A DNA stretch of 64,000 bases from Candidatus Dechloromonas phosphorivorans (GCA_016721185.1 JADKIP010000012.1:434001-498000), one strand, 5' to 3'; counted from the stretch's first letter, positions 9,723 to 19,581 are shown. Numbers and translations are program-made. Notes: generated by a model from the sequence alone, not told the origin.

Positions 9723-9958
9723 CGCCTTCCGCCGATCAGGTTGCTGCCTTTCAGGCCAACGGCGGCTTTTCGCCTGGGGAGGTTTCCGCTGTTGTGCTCG
9801 GTTTCGTCTTCGCTGTCCTCCTGTTGTGGGGGGTATGGGCCATCCGTACGGCTTACGTGGGCTGGGCGGAACAACGGCTGTCCGAACGTCAGTTCCTCGG
9901 TGTCGCCGTTCGTTTTCTGGCGATGTATCTGGTGCTGAGCTTCTTCCTTCTGTCCTGA
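9719..9958 (+). CDS. Small ICE membrane protein, TIGR03758 family
   Basis: A 79-residue protein with two hydrophobic helices (VSAVVLGFVFAVLLLWGVWAI and FLAMYLVLSFFLLS) joined by a short charged loop. It has the size and position of TIGR03758 and resembles the two-helix pilin-like subunits of T4SS clusters (VirB2/TrbC-like). It overlaps the RAQPRD gene by ATGA and precedes TIGR03745, as in ICEclc-type elements. Confidence 0.75.
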   Translation: MTPSADQVAAFQANGGFSPGEVSAVVLGFVFAVLLLWGVWAIRTAYVGWAEQRLSERQFLGVAVRFLAMYLVLSFFLLS

Positions 9959-9979
9959 CTTTCACGAAAGGGTGAAACC

Positions 9980-10336
9980 ATGAATTTTCCTTCGACCTCC
10001 CGGCGTCCAGCCGTCGCATTGCTTGCATCTGGCGCCGCGTTCACCCCACTGATTTCGCTGGCAGCCGGTCTGCCGACCATGGAAGACCCGTCGCGTGGCG
10101 CTGGCAGCGGCATCATGCAGACGTTGCAGAACTACGGTTACGACATCGTGCTGCTGATTGCCCTGCTCGTAGTCGCCTCAATGTTCGTTGGCGTCTGCTA
10201 CCACGCCTATACACGGTATGCGGAGATTCACACCGGCCGCGCCACTTGGGGGCAGTTCGGGCTGACCGTGGCGGTGGGCGCCATCCTGCTGGTCGTCGGC
10301 ATCTGGCTGCTGACCAAGGCCACCGGCGTGCTCTGA
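9980..10336 (+). CDS. ICE membrane protein, TIGR03745 family
   Basis: A 118-residue protein with an N-terminal signal-like segment ending about residue 30 (TPLISLAAGLPTMEDP) and two later membrane helices (YDIVLLIALLVVASMFVGVCYHAY and GQFGLTVAVGAILLVVGIWLL). This is the pilin-like layout of TIGR03745. A ribosome site (GAAAGGGTG) lies just before the ATG. It is probably the main pilus or channel subunit candidate together with TIGR03758 (inference from topology). Confidence 0.75.
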   Translation: MNFPSTSRRPAVALLASGAAFTPLISLAAGLPTMEDPSRGAGSGIMQTLQNYGYDIVLLIALLVVASMFVGVCYHAYTRYAEIHTGRATWGQFGLTVAVGAILLVVGIWLLTKATGVL

Positions 10337-10348
10337 AGGCGGGCAGCA

Positions 10349-10768
10349 ATGGCTGACGCCAAGGAAAACCCCGGTGATGCGCTCGTGACCTTCCTGCCGC
10401 ACCGCCTGAACCGGCATCCGGTGGTCGTGCGCGGCCTCACCGCCGACGAGCTGTGGGTCTGCGCAGGGCTGTCGGCGGTGGCCGGTTTCCTGACCGGCGT
10501 ACCGTTGGCCTGGCTGACCCACAGCATTGCTATGGTGCCGACGCTGATCGTCGCTGGCATCGGCATTGGTGTATTCGCTGGTGGCGGCTTCCTGCGTCGA
10601 CAAAAGCGCGGCCGGCCCGATACCTGGCTGTACCGCCAGCTCCAGTGGCAGCTCACGATCCACTACCCTGCACTCGCCGCCCATGTCGGCGGACGCGGGC
10701 TCATCACCCGTTCGGGCTGGTGGAGCACGCGGCGACTGCGGCCACCCTCCACCAGAGGTACACCATGA
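10349..10768 (+). CDS. ICE membrane protein, TIGR03750 family
   Basis: A 139-residue protein with a cytosolic N-terminus (LVTFLPHRLNRHPVVVRGLTADELW), two closely spaced membrane helices about residues 30-75, then a basic C-terminal tail. It matches the TIGR03750 family, a VirB3/TraL-like small inner-membrane component in G-type T4SS. It overlaps the next gene (10765) by four bases. Confidence 0.78.
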   Translation: MADAKENPGDALVTFLPHRLNRHPVVVRGLTADELWVCAGLSAVAGFLTGVPLAWLTHSIAMVPTLIVAGIGIGVFAGGGFLRRQKRGRPDTWLYRQLQWQLTIHYPALAAHVGGRGLITRSGWWSTRRLRPPSTRGTP

Positions 10769-11451
10769 GCCGCTTTCGAAACGAAGTCGCCCATCTGCAG
10801 GCCCACGTCAAGACGCTGCGCCTGGCCGCTGCCGCGCTGTTCGTGGTGGCGCTGCTGCTGGGCCTGGGCTGGTGGAGTGCCCCCAAGAATCTGACCATCC
10901 ACGTCCCGCCGGACCTGCGCTCGGGCAGCACCCGCAAGTGGTGGGATGTGCCACCGGAAAGCGTCTACGCCTTCACCTTCTACATCTGGCAACAGGCTCA
11001 GCGCTGGCCGACCAACGGTGAGCAGGATTATCCACGCAATTTGAAGTCGCTGGCGGCCTACCTCACGCCGAGCTGTCGAGCCTTTCTGCAGCAGGACTAC
11101 GAATACCGGCGCGGCAACGGCGAGCTGCGCCAGCGCGTGCGCGGCATCTACGAGATTCCGGGCCGGGGCTACGGCGACGATCCAGCCTTGCGGGTGCGTG
11201 CGGTGTCCGCGAACGACTGGGTCGTCACGCTGGACGTCAGCGCCGACGAATATCTGGGCTCGGAACAGGTCAAGCGGGCCCTGGTGCGTTATGCGCTGAA
11301 AGTCGTGCGCATGGATGTCGACCCGGAGCGAAACCCCTTCGGCCTGGCGCTGGACTGTCATGCAAGCGCGCCGCAGCGCATCGAAACGCCGACCGCCGCG
11401 ACGACCAACCCACCTGATGCCACGAATACTCTGCAAGGAGGCGCACCATGA
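10765..11451 (+). CDS. ICE protein TIGR03746 (PFL_4703-like)
   Basis: A 228-residue protein with one N-terminal membrane helix (LRLAAAALFVVALLLGLGWW) and a periplasmic domain. The layout is that of VirB8/TraE-like assembly factors; TIGR03746 holds the equivalent slot in the G-type system. The start ATG is at 10765 (MSRFRNEVAHLQAHV), overlapping TIGR03750. The 3' end overlaps the next gene by ATGA. Confidence 0.78.
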   Translation: MSRFRNEVAHLQAHVKTLRLAAAALFVVALLLGLGWWSAPKNLTIHVPPDLRSGSTRKWWDVPPESVYAFTFYIWQQAQRWPTNGEQDYPRNLKSLAAYLTPSCRAFLQQDYEYRRGNGELRQRVRGIYEIPGRGYGDDPALRVRAVSANDWVVTLDVSADEYLGSEQVKRALVRYALKVVRMDVDPERNPFGLALDCHASAPQRIETPTAATTNPPDATNTLQGGAP

Positions 11452-12392
11452 AACGCTTCGCCTCGTCGGCCCTGGCGAGTCTCCTCCTGAGCCTGGGCTC
11501 TGTCGCCACCAGCCACGCCATCGAAATCCTGCGCTGGGAGCGGCTACCCCTCGCGGTGCCGCTGGTGGTCGGCCAGGAGCGCGTAATCTTCATCGACCGC
11601 AACGTGCGCATCGGCCTGCCGGACAGCCTCGGCGCCCACCTGCGCATACAGAGCGCAGGCGGCGCGATCTACCTGCGCGCGAGCGAAGCGATTCCACCGA
11701 CCCGGCTGCAACTGCAGGACGTGGAATCCGGCGCGCTGATCCTGCTGGACATCGCCGCCGAACCAGCCAAGGCGGGCCAGGCTCCGCTGGAACCGATCCG
11801 TATTGTCGAAGACGATGGGACGCCATCCCGCCCTGAAAATCCTGCAACTTCCCGTGCCGATGAAGACGAATCCGGTAACACGATGGAGAGCATCGGCACC
11901 CCCACCCGGCGCGCCACCACGGTGCCCGTGATCCTGACCCGCCACGCCGCGCAGAACCTTTACGCGCCGCTGCGCACCGTGGAACCCGTGCCCGACATCG
12001 GCCGCGTGAATCTGCGCCGCAACATCTCCCTGGACACCTTGCTGCCGACGCTGCCGGTACGCGCCCAAGCGCTGGCGGCCTGGCGGTTCGAAGATCAGTG
12101 GGTCACGGCGGTCAAGCTCATCAATACCTCGGCCCGGGCACTGGAACTCGACCCACGGGCGCTGCAGGGCGACTTCGTGGCTGCCACGTTCCAGCACCCA
12201 AGCCTCGGTCCGGCAGGACGTACCGCCGACACCACGGTGGTCTACCTCGTCACCCGTGGTCACGGCTTGGTCGAATCGCTGCTACCGAAGATCGCGCCCA
12301 TTGATGCGGCACAGAACCTGCCGCCGTCGGGTGCTGCCGGCGCCCCCGGTGTAGGCCACCCGAGCACAGGAGGCCTGCGCGATGAAGAGTAA
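11448..12392 (+). CDS. ICE protein TIGR03749 (PFL_4704-like, TraK-like position)
   Basis: A 314-residue exported protein with a signal peptide (SSALASLLLSLGSVATSHA) followed by a mature part beginning IEILRWERLPLAVPL. It belongs to TIGR03749 by sequence and order. In the analogous F-type order this slot is the secretin-like TraK/VirB9 position, so an outer-membrane core complex role is likely. Its 3' end overlaps the next gene by eleven bases. The frame is intact. Confidence 0.78.
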   Translation: MKRFASSALASLLLSLGSVATSHAIEILRWERLPLAVPLVVGQERVIFIDRNVRIGLPDSLGAHLRIQSAGGAIYLRASEAIPPTRLQLQDVESGALILLDIAAEPAKAGQAPLEPIRIVEDDGTPSRPENPATSRADEDESGNTMESIGTPTRRATTVPVILTRHAAQNLYAPLRTVEPVPDIGRVNLRRNISLDTLLPTLPVRAQALAAWRFEDQWVTAVKLINTSARALELDPRALQGDFVAATFQHPSLGPAGRTADTTVVYLVTRGHGLVESLLPKIAPIDAAQNLPPSGAAGAPGVGHPSTGGLRDEE

Positions 12393-13863
12393 TCCGCTGC
12401 TGAAGTGGCTGTTGATCCCGATGTTGCTGGCCCTTGCATTCGTCGGCATGAAGCTCTCCTCCGGCGATCCCAGAACTCAGTCCTTGCAGCCCGGCACCGA
12501 TCAGCTCACCTCCGAAGAAATGAAAGCTCTGGGGATCGAGGGCGATACACCGCGCGACACCGTGGCCACGTTGGTTGCCCAGGTCAAACAGTTGCGCAAC
12601 GAGTTGCAGACGGCGCTCAACGACAACAAGAACCAGAAGACCGAGAACGAGCGCATGCGCGCCCGCGAGAGCGCCATCGACCAACGCATCCAGAGCGCAT
12701 TGGACGGTGAACGCGGTCGCCTGCAGCAGGATCGCGATCAGTTGAGCAACGAGCGGCAGCAGACCCAAGGCCTGCTGCAAGATCTGCAACGGCGCCTGGA
12801 TGGCCTCTCGGGCAAAGACACGCAAGCTGGACAGGCCGATCTGCCCATCGGCCTGGGGCTCGAAGACGGCGACGGCAGGCATTTCGGCGGTCAAGCCAGT
12901 GGTCCCCGGCCCAGCGCCGCTGGTACCCACTGGGTGGAGCCCGGCGATGGCAAGCCAGTGAAGAGCGGTGCCACCACTGGCACGTTCGCCTTCCCGACCA
13001 GCTTCGCCCCTGCGCAGAAGACGCTCACCGGTGCGGCCGACAGCATGACCGAAACCGCTACCGACATCGGCCGGCGTGCCGTGGGCGGCAGTGCCAAGCC
13101 GGTCTATACGGTGCCGGCCAACTCGACGCTGATGGGCTCGATTGCCATGACGGCGCTGATCGGTCGCGTGCCCATCGATGGCACCGTAAACGACCCGTAC
13201 CCATTCAAGGTATTGATTGGCCCGGACAACCTCACGGCCAATGGCATCGACATCCCCGATGTGGCCGGTGCCGTGGTCAGTGGTACGGCTTCGGGCGACT
13301 GGACGCTGTCCTGCGTGCGCGGCCAGATTCGCAGCGTCACTTTCGTCTTCCAGGACGGCACCATCCGCACCGTGCCGGAAGACGGCGGGCGCGGCCAGAA
13401 CACCAACCAGGCCGGTGGCACGGGGAGCGGGAACGGCACGACTCAGGGCGGCCTGGGCTGGATCAGCGACCCCTACGGCATCCCCTGCGTCTCCGGCGAG
13501 CGGCGCAGCAACGCCCAGCAGTACCTGGGCTCCCAGGCCCTGATCACCGCGGCCGGGGCCGGTGCCGCCTCGCTGATCCAATCCGACAACGGCAGCATGG
13601 CGGTGGTCGCCAACAGCAATGGCTCGCTGGGCACGGTCGGCATCTCGGGCAACGAGGCCATGGGGCGCATCCTGGCCGGTGGCGTGCGCGACATGGCCGA
13701 CTGGGCCAACAAGCTCTACGGCCAGGCCTTCGCGGCGATCTACGTCCCGCCTTCAGCCAGGGTCGCGGTGCACCTGGAACATCCCCTCAACATCGACCAT
13801 GACGCCAAGGGGCGCCGGGTCAATCATCGTCCCGGAGGCAACCATGCGTCGGACCTCGATTGA
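12382..13863 (+). CDS. ICE protein TIGR03752 (PFL_4705-like, TraB/VirB10 position)
   Basis: A 493-residue protein with an N-terminal membrane helix (LKWLLIPMLLALAFVGMKL), a coiled-coil stretch about residues 60-150 (VAQVKQLRNELQTALNDN), a low-complexity linker, and a C-terminal beta-rich domain (YTVPANSTLMGSIAMTALIG onward). That is the architecture of VirB10/TraB proteins, which span from inner membrane to outer-membrane core. The 3' end overlaps the lipoprotein gene by twenty bases. Confidence 0.8.
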   Translation: MKSNPLLKWLLIPMLLALAFVGMKLSSGDPRTQSLQPGTDQLTSEEMKALGIEGDTPRDTVATLVAQVKQLRNELQTALNDNKNQKTENERMRARESAIDQRIQSALDGERGRLQQDRDQLSNERQQTQGLLQDLQRRLDGLSGKDTQAGQADLPIGLGLEDGDGRHFGGQASGPRPSAAGTHWVEPGDGKPVKSGATTGTFAFPTSFAPAQKTLTGAADSMTETATDIGRRAVGGSAKPVYTVPANSTLMGSIAMTALIGRVPIDGTVNDPYPFKVLIGPDNLTANGIDIPDVAGAVVSGTASGDWTLSCVRGQIRSVTFVFQDGTIRTVPEDGGRGQNTNQAGGTGSGNGTTQGGLGWISDPYGIPCVSGERRSNAQQYLGSQALITAAGAGAASLIQSDNGSMAVVANSNGSLGTVGISGNEAMGRILAGGVRDMADWANKLYGQAFAAIYVPPSARVAVHLEHPLNIDHDAKGRRVNHRPGGNHASDLD

Positions 13864-14290
13864 AGCCTTGGCGGCGCTGCTCACGTTCGCCTTGCTGGGC
13901 GGTTGTGCCACGAGCAAGGACGAAGTACTGCCCCACGGCAACCACACCATGCTGGACGTATGGCACCAGGAAACGGGCGGCGGCGCCATCGTGGGAACCG
14001 GCGGAGGGCAGGCCGGCCGGCAACTGCTGGATGCCCGCCAGGGCCTGCGCCGGCCGCTGAAGGAGATCGACGCGCAAACCGCAGCCGCCGGGCAGGCGGC
14101 CTACACCCGCAGCGCCACCAACGAAATCCAGCGCCAGTTCCGGCGCCTGCCCAACCCGGATCTGGTGATGTACGTCTTCCCGCACCTGGCCGGCAGCGAT
14201 CCGGTGCCGGTACCCGGCTACTCGACGGTGTTTCCGCTGTACCAGCGGGTGCAGTACGCGATGCCGGGCGAGCGGGTGGAGGACTACTGA
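13844..14290 (+). CDS. Conjugative transfer lipoprotein, TIGR03751 family
   Basis: A 148-residue lipoprotein with signal MRRTSIEALAALLTFALLGGC, where the lipobox is LLGGC (cysteine at residue 21). The mature part is conserved in TIGR03751 (NPDLVMYVFPHLAGSDPVPVPGYSTVFPLY). It fills the VirB7/TraV-like lipoprotein slot before the ATPase gene. A good Shine-Dalgarno (CGGAGG) precedes ATG 13844. The stop codon overlaps the TraC ATG. Confidence 0.82.
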   Translation: MRRTSIEALAALLTFALLGGCATSKDEVLPHGNHTMLDVWHQETGGGAIVGTGGGQAGRQLLDARQGLRRPLKEIDAQTAAAGQAAYTRSATNEIQRQFRRLPNPDLVMYVFPHLAGSDPVPVPGYSTVFPLYQRVQYAMPGERVEDY

Positions 14291-17170
14291 TGGCCCGGTC
14301 CATGCCGTTCTCCTTCCTGCGCAAGGCCACGGCGCCTGTCGCCGAGGACAGGCCAGCCGACGATGCATGGACGCGGCATGTGGCACGGCTGGCCGCACAC
14401 GGCATCGGCGAACCCGGCGGCGTTTGGAGCCGCAAGCCGGCTACCGAAGAGGACACCCAGGCGCTCTACGAGGTGGCGCCATCCTTCGCCGATCTGCTGC
14501 CCTGGGTGGAATACCTGCCGCAGTCGCAATGCATGCTGCTCGAGGACGGCCAATCCGTGGCGGCCTTCTTCGAGCTTGGCGCGGTCGGCACCGAGGGGCG
14601 CGAACTGGCCTGGCTGTGGCAGGCGCGCGATGCGCTGGAGAACGCGCTGCAGGATTCCTTCGACGAACTCGACGAGCACCCCTGGGTTGTTCAGCTCTAT
14701 GCTCAGGACGAGCCCAGCTGGGACAACTACCTGCGCGAGCTGGCCGGCTATCTGCGGCCGCGAGCTCAGGGCAGTGCCTTCAGCGACTTCTACCTGCGCT
14801 TCTTCGCCCATCACCTGCGCGCCATCGCCAAACCCGGCGGCCTGTTCGAGGACACCACGGTGACACGCCTGCCGTGGCGCGGGCAGGTCCGGCGGGTGCG
14901 CATGGTGGTGTATCGGCGCACTGCGTCGGCATCGCTACGCCGGGGTCAATCGCCCGAGCAAGCACTGGCCACCATCTGCGACCGCCTGGTGGGTGGCCTG
15001 ACCAATGCCGGCGTGAAGGCCCGGCGCCTGGGCGCTGCCGACATCCACGACTGGCTGCTCCGCTGGTTCAACCCGCATCCGACCTATTGGGTCCGGAGGT
15101 GACGGATCGAGAGCGCTTCTATGCGCTGACCCGCTATCCCGATGAAATCGACGAAGGCGAGATCGAACTCGCCAGCGGGGATTTCGCCCAGCGCCTGTTC
15201 TTCGGCCCACCGCGCTCCGACCTGGACAGCGGCACCTGGCACTTTGACGGCCTGCCGCACCGAGTCATCGCGATGGACCGGCTGCGCATGCCCCCGGCGA
15301 CCGGCCATCTTACCGGCGAGACGCGCAAGGCTGGCGATGCGGTCAATGCACTGTTCGACCAGATGCCCGAGGACACGGTGATGTGCCTGACCGTGGTTGC
15401 CACGCCCCAAGACGTGCTGGAGGCTCACCTCAACCACCTGGGCCGCAAGTCCGTGGGCGAGACGCTGGCCTCCGAGCAGACCCGCCAGGACGTGCAACAG
15501 GCCCGCAGCCTGATCGGCAGCGCCCACAAGCTCTACCGTGGCGCACTGGCCTTCTACCTGCGCGGGCGCGACCTGGCTCAACTCGATGCGCGCGGCCTGC
15601 AACTGGTCAACGTCATGCTCAACGCCGGCCTGCAGCCGGTGCGCGAGGAAGACGAGGTGGCCCCACTCAACAGCTACCTGCGCTGGCTGCCCTGCCTGTA
15701 TGACCCGATGGCGGACAAGCGGCAGTGGTACACGCAACTGATGTTCGCGCAGCACGCGGCCAACCTGGCGCCGGTGTGGGGGCGCAGCCAGGGCACCGGC
15801 CACCCGGGCATCACCTTCTTCAACCGGGGCGGCGGACCAATCACCTTCGATCCCTTGAATCGGCTGGACAGGCAGATGAACGCCCACCTGTTCCTGTTCG
15901 GTCCCACCGGCTCGGGCAAGAGCGCAACGCTCAACAACATCCTGAACCAGGTCACGGCGATCTATCGGCCGCGCCTGTTCATCGTCGAGGCAGGCAACTC
16001 CTTCGGTCTCTTCGGGGATTTCGCCGCACGCCTGGGCCTGTCGGTGCACCGGATCAAGCTCTCGCCCGGCGCCGGAGTAAGCCTGGCGCCGTTCGCCGAC
16101 GCCTGGCGGCTGGTCGATACGCAATCAGGTGCAGACCCTGGATGTCGATGCGCTGGATGAAGATCGAGATGAAGCATCCATCACACAACGGGCGGACGAA
16201 GCCGACGAGCAGCGCGACGTGCTGGGTGAGTTAGAGATTACCGCGCGGCTGATGATCACTGGCGGCGAGGACAAGGAAGAAGCGCGTATGACGCGCGCCG
16301 ACCGAAGCCTGATCCGCCAGTGCATCCTGGAAGCAGCCCGGTGCTGTGCAACGGCGAAACGTACGGTGCTCACGCGGGATGTACGCAATGCGCTGCGCGA
16401 ACGCGCCCAGGACGCGACCCTGCCCGAAGTCCGCCGCGCCCGGCTGCTGGAAATGGCCGACGCCATGGACATGTTCTGCCAGGGCGTGGATGGCGAGATG
16501 TTCGATCGGCCCGGCACGCCGTGGCCCGAGGCCGACATCACCATCGTCGATCTGGCGACCTTCGCCCGCGGCCAACTCTCGATCACTACATCAGCCTCAT
16601 CAACACGGTAGAACAACATCGCCGAACCGATCAGTTCCTCGACCGCCGATCACCAACGTCACCGACGAAGGCCACATCATCACCAGAACCGCTGCTCGCC
16701 CCTACCGTGGTCAAGATCACCAAAGATTGGCGCAAGCTGGAGAGCCTGGTACTGGCTGGCGACGCAGAATATCGACGACCTGCCCAAGGCGGCCGAGCCC
16801 ATGCTCAACGCGATCGAATGGTGGACCTGCCTCTCCATGCCCCCCGACGAGGTGGAGAAGATCGCGCGCTTCCGGGAACTGAACCCGGCGCAGAAAGCGC
16901 TGATGCTCTCGGCACGCAAGGAAGCCGGCAAGTTCACCGAGGGCGTGATCCTCAGCAAGTCGATGGAGGTGCTGTTCCGTGCGGTGCCGCCCAGCCTCTA
17001 TCTCGCACTGGCGCAGACGGAGCCTGAGGAGAAGGCCGAACGCTTCCAGTTGATGCAGGAACACGGCATCGGCGAGGCTGGATGCCGCCTTCAAGGTGGC
17101 CGAGAAGATCGACCGGGCAAGGGGCATCGCATCCTTGCCGTTAGGAATGCTGGCCGGGGGTGGTATGTGA
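14290..17170 (+). pseudogene. traC: TraC/VirB4-family T4SS ATPase, multiply frameshifted
   Basis: The conjugative ATPase (TIGR03744/PFL_4706 type) that powers pilus assembly, expected at about 955 residues. It starts MARSMPFSFLRKATAP and ends LPLGMLAGGGM; the stop overlaps the next ATG at 17170. The Walker A motif GPTGSGKSATLNN lies about 15900-15940 and a conserved VDLATFARG segment about 16545. Frames break near 15095 (a T run), 16122, 16580, 16640, 16690, 16790 and 17075, while conserved sequence continues after each break. The density of breaks means no functional protein if the sequence is right. Flanking genes on both sides are intact. Confidence 0.82.
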
Positions 17171-17943
17171 TGCGCAGACCTGGACAACCAAGCGCACGGA
17201 CTGTCTCGCTGGGACTAGTGGCGATGGTGGTGACAGCGATGACCATCTGGCTATTGTTGCGCCCGGCAACGACACCGATCGATGAGCAGGCCTCGACAGA
17301 GCCGGCCCAGCAGCACGAAACAGAACCCACGGCAGCAACCTCATCGACTGAAGTCGGGCCACCGTGGCGCTATGGCCGGCCTGATGCGCGCTACACCATC
17401 ATCGAGTATGCCGACCTGGAATGCCCATTCTGCCGAAGCTATTTCCCGATCCTGAAACGCTGGATCGATGCCCATCCCGAAGTGAACTGGCAATGGCACC
17501 ACCTACCATTGGCGATACACGAGCCGGAGGCCACGGCAGGCGCGCGACTGGTGGAATGTGTGGGTGCCGCCGGCGGCCAGGCGGCGTTCTGGCAAGCGCT
17601 GAAATGGGTCTATGCCAACACCCGTGGCAATGGCCAAGGCCTACCCGAGGGCCTGACCTATCCTGATATCACGCCGGCCGCGAAGCAATGTCTGGCAAGC
17701 GACCGGCCCGATGCACTGATCCACGCCCAGGCGGAAGAAGCGGCCCAGAACGGCGTCAGCGTGACGCCGGCCTTGCGGCTGCGCGATCGGGAAACGGGCA
17801 AGTCCTTGCTGTTGAATGGCCCGGTCGAGGGTGATGCCTTGCTCTCGGCGATCGATCTGCTGTCCGCTGGGGGCCCGCAGGCCGGCGAATCCTCTTCATC
17901 CCCAGACATGCCCGCCGCCCCCGTCGGCGACATGCCCAGGTAG
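17170..17943 (+). CDS. DsbA/DsbG-like thioredoxin-fold protein of the ICE
   Basis: A 257-residue protein with an N-terminal membrane anchor (GLVAMVVTAMTIWLLL), a linker and a thioredoxin fold with the redox motif C85-P-F-C88 (YADLECPFCRSYFP). A helical insert (ATAGARLVECVGAAGGQAAFWQAL) is typical of DsbA-like proteins. It probably forms or isomerises disulfides in the cysteine-rich TIGR03756/TraU protein made downstream. ATG 17170 overlaps the TraC stop. Confidence 0.78.
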   Translation: MRRPGQPSARTVSLGLVAMVVTAMTIWLLLRPATTPIDEQASTEPAQQHETEPTAATSSTEVGPPWRYGRPDARYTIIEYADLECPFCRSYFPILKRWIDAHPEVNWQWHHLPLAIHEPEATAGARLVECVGAAGGQAAFWQALKWVYANTRGNGQGLPEGLTYPDITPAAKQCLASDRPDALIHAQAEEAAQNGVSVTPALRLRDRETGKSLLLNGPVEGDALLSAIDLLSAGGPQAGESSSSPDMPAAPVGDMPR

Positions 17944-18132
17944 CCCCGGTCCTCAAGGCTACGGCACGAGCCCTTCGTGCTGATCGACCCCCGTTCGCTT
18001 CGCATCCTGTCCGCGAACAGCCGTCGCCCTGCGATGGTGGATGCCTTTGCGTCATCTATCTCGTTCCATCGTCCCCAGGAGGGTTTGCCCTCCCGGGCAG
18101 GCGCCCTCCGATTCTTCCCTTGGAGGTACGCC
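17944..18132. promoter_or_regulatory. Structured leader upstream of radC
   Basis: About 190 bases between the Dsb-like gene and radC. It contains nested GC-rich hairpins (GGAGGGTTTGCCCTCC around 18078-18093, then GGGCAGGCGCCCT) and ends with the ribosome site TGGAGGTA before ATG 18133. This suggests a separately transcribed radC with a structured 5' leader. No coding sequence is supported. Confidence 0.4.
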
Positions 18133-18627
18133 ATGTCACTCGTCATCGCCGATTCCCGCCCGGAGTCGCTCACTCTCATCGCCGCCCAGCACGAAGACTG
18201 GATCGTCCAGCAGGCCATCACTCTGCTTGAAAAACGGCTCTTCAAGTCGGGAGCAGCACTATCCAGTCCCGCCGCCGTACGCGACTACCTGCGCCTGAAG
18301 CTGGTTGCGGAGCCCAATGAAGTCTTCGCCGTCGTGTTTCTCGACAGCCAGCATCAGGTGCTCGCCTACGAACCGCTATTCAAGGGCTCGGTCGACCAGA
18401 CCTCGGTGTATCCGCGAGTAGTCGTTCAACGTGCTCTGGCGCTCAATGCCTCGGCACTGATCCTGGCCCACCAGCACCCCTCGGGCGTGACCGAGCCCTC
18501 ATTCGCCGACCGGGGCCTCACGGAGCGCCTCAAGACCGCATTGGCAATGGTTGACGTGCGGGTGCTGGACCATTTCATCATCGGCAAGGGCACACCGTAC
18601 TCGTTCGCCGAGTCGGGGCTGCTGTAG
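18133..18627 (+). CDS. radC: RadC-family JAB-domain protein
   Basis: A 164-residue RadC/MPN(JAB1) domain protein. The metal-binding motif HQHPSGVTEPSFAD (H113, H115, D126) is complete. It lacks the N-terminal HhH domain of chromosomal RadC and is the short version common on ICEs, plasmids and islands. The biochemical role is unresolved; a function in DNA metabolism during transfer or in anti-defence is often proposed. ATG 18133 is preferred over longer readings because of the adjacent Shine-Dalgarno TGGAGG. A strong terminator follows. Confidence 0.88.
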   Translation: MSLVIADSRPESLTLIAAQHEDWIVQQAITLLEKRLFKSGAALSSPAAVRDYLRLKLVAEPNEVFAVVFLDSQHQVLAYEPLFKGSVDQTSVYPRVVVQRALALNASALILAHQHPSGVTEPSFADRGLTERLKTALAMVDVRVLDHFIIGKGTPYSFAESGLL

Positions 18628-18636
18628 CCATTTCTG

Positions 18637-18660
18637 CGGGAGCTTCGGCTCCCGTTTTTT
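18637..18660 (+). terminator. Rho-independent terminator after radC
   Basis: The stem CGGGAGC-TTCG-GCTCCCG is followed by six T residues, ten bases after the radC stop. It separates radC from the kinase cargo. Confidence 0.85.
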
Positions 18661-18847
18661 CGGCTATTTGCATTCAGAGGTTGGAATCAACCTCTCGAAC
18701 GTAAATTTTCCTAAGCAGCAGTTGGTTGAAATTGCATTTGTGATACCGATGGCGACCATTGTCATGGACCGGCCAGATGCGGACGGTAAATGCTCGATCT
18801 TCTAAGCGGACATCCAGTATCTATGTGCGGCATGCCAAGTGCGTTTT

Positions 18848-19021
18848 ATGATTGCTGAATTTTCCACTCTGGTATTGAGAGCGGATGCACGCGCCGAGAA
18901 GGTAAAATGCTTTATTAATGAAGATACTCGTGCGCATGTGATCAGACATTACGGAGCAAAGCCGATGTTACTCAGTAGCGCAGTCGCTCTAGAAAAGTCG
19001 GATTGCCTGGCCAAGTCATGA
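18848..19021 (+). CDS. Small ORF coupled to the P-loop kinase gene
   Basis: A 57-residue reading from MIAEFSTLVLRADARAEKVK (an in-frame ATG also occurs at 18839). Not recognised. It has mixed charge and no membrane segment. Its stop overlaps the kinase ATG (ATGA, 19018-19021), which suggests coupling. The position before a zeta-like kinase raises the idea of an antitoxin, but there is no sequence evidence for that. The region from 18661 to 18847 holds no gene that I can support and is less GC-rich than the ICE backbone. Confidence 0.35.
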   Translation: MIAEFSTLVLRADARAEKVKCFINEDTRAHVIRHYGAKPMLLSSAVALEKSDCLAKS

Positions 19022-19581
19022 CCTCAGCACAAGAAAATCGGTTCATTATGCTGCGCGGACCATCCGGTTCCGGCAAGACAACCATTGCCAAGCGCCTCTT
19101 TGCCTTGGCTCGGGGCAGAACGGTACTCATTCATCAGGACTATTACCGGTTTATATTCAAGCCAGCAGGCGGAGGCGGCCGAACCAACTCTGATGTCATT
19201 CACGAGATGATTGAGCACAACTGCAGATGCGCTTTGGCGGCTGGGTATGATGTGATCCTTGAAGGCATTTTGACGGTCAAGGCCTACTCGGAAGTGCTTG
19301 ACCGGATCATTGCAAAGCATACTGGGCCAAGCTTCATCTTCTACTTCGATACGTCATTTGAAGAAACTGCACGTCGGCACGAAACCCGGCAGGCCACATC
19401 CGACTTCACCGTTGATGATATGCGTCCATGGTATACGGCCAGCCACAGGTCAAATCACCACCTTGAGCGCCTCATTCCAGAACACTATTCAGAATCAGAC
19501 ACCATTGCCTACATCTGCGGGGAGACATTGCTTGACCAGAAGCAGCCCGAGCGAGAAGGAGCAATCCAACAAGACGCTTGA
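19018..19581 (+). CDS. Zeta-toxin/AAA_33-like P-loop kinase
   Basis: A 187-residue P-loop protein. The Walker A motif is GPSGSGKTT (about residues 14-22), a QDYYRFIF segment follows, and strand two carries DVILEGIL as in zeta-toxin, gluconate kinase and chloramphenicol phosphotransferase relatives. The RHETRQATSDF segment would be the lid. The substrate is unknown. It lies in a cargo slot between radC and TIGR03757 and is not part of the transfer machine. The tail after residue 175 is probably not domain sequence. Confidence 0.65.
   Translation: MTSAQENRFIMLRGPSGSGKTTIAKRLFALARGRTVLIHQDYYRFIFKPAGGGGRTNSDVIHEMIEHNCRCALAAGYDVILEGILTVKAYSEVLDRIIAKHTGPSFIFYFDTSFEETARRHETRQATSDFTVDDMRPWYTASHRSNHHLERLIPEHYSESDTIAYICGETLLDQKQPEREGAIQQDA

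Noticed and set aside
10453..10764. Longer start for the TIGR03746 gene
   Set aside because: The upstream extension is a shifted reading of TIGR03750. ATG 10765 gives the family length and the usual four-base overlap.
18551..18805. 84-codon ORF overlapping the radC end
   Set aside because: It is the shifted frame of radC running through its terminator, with no independent start signal.
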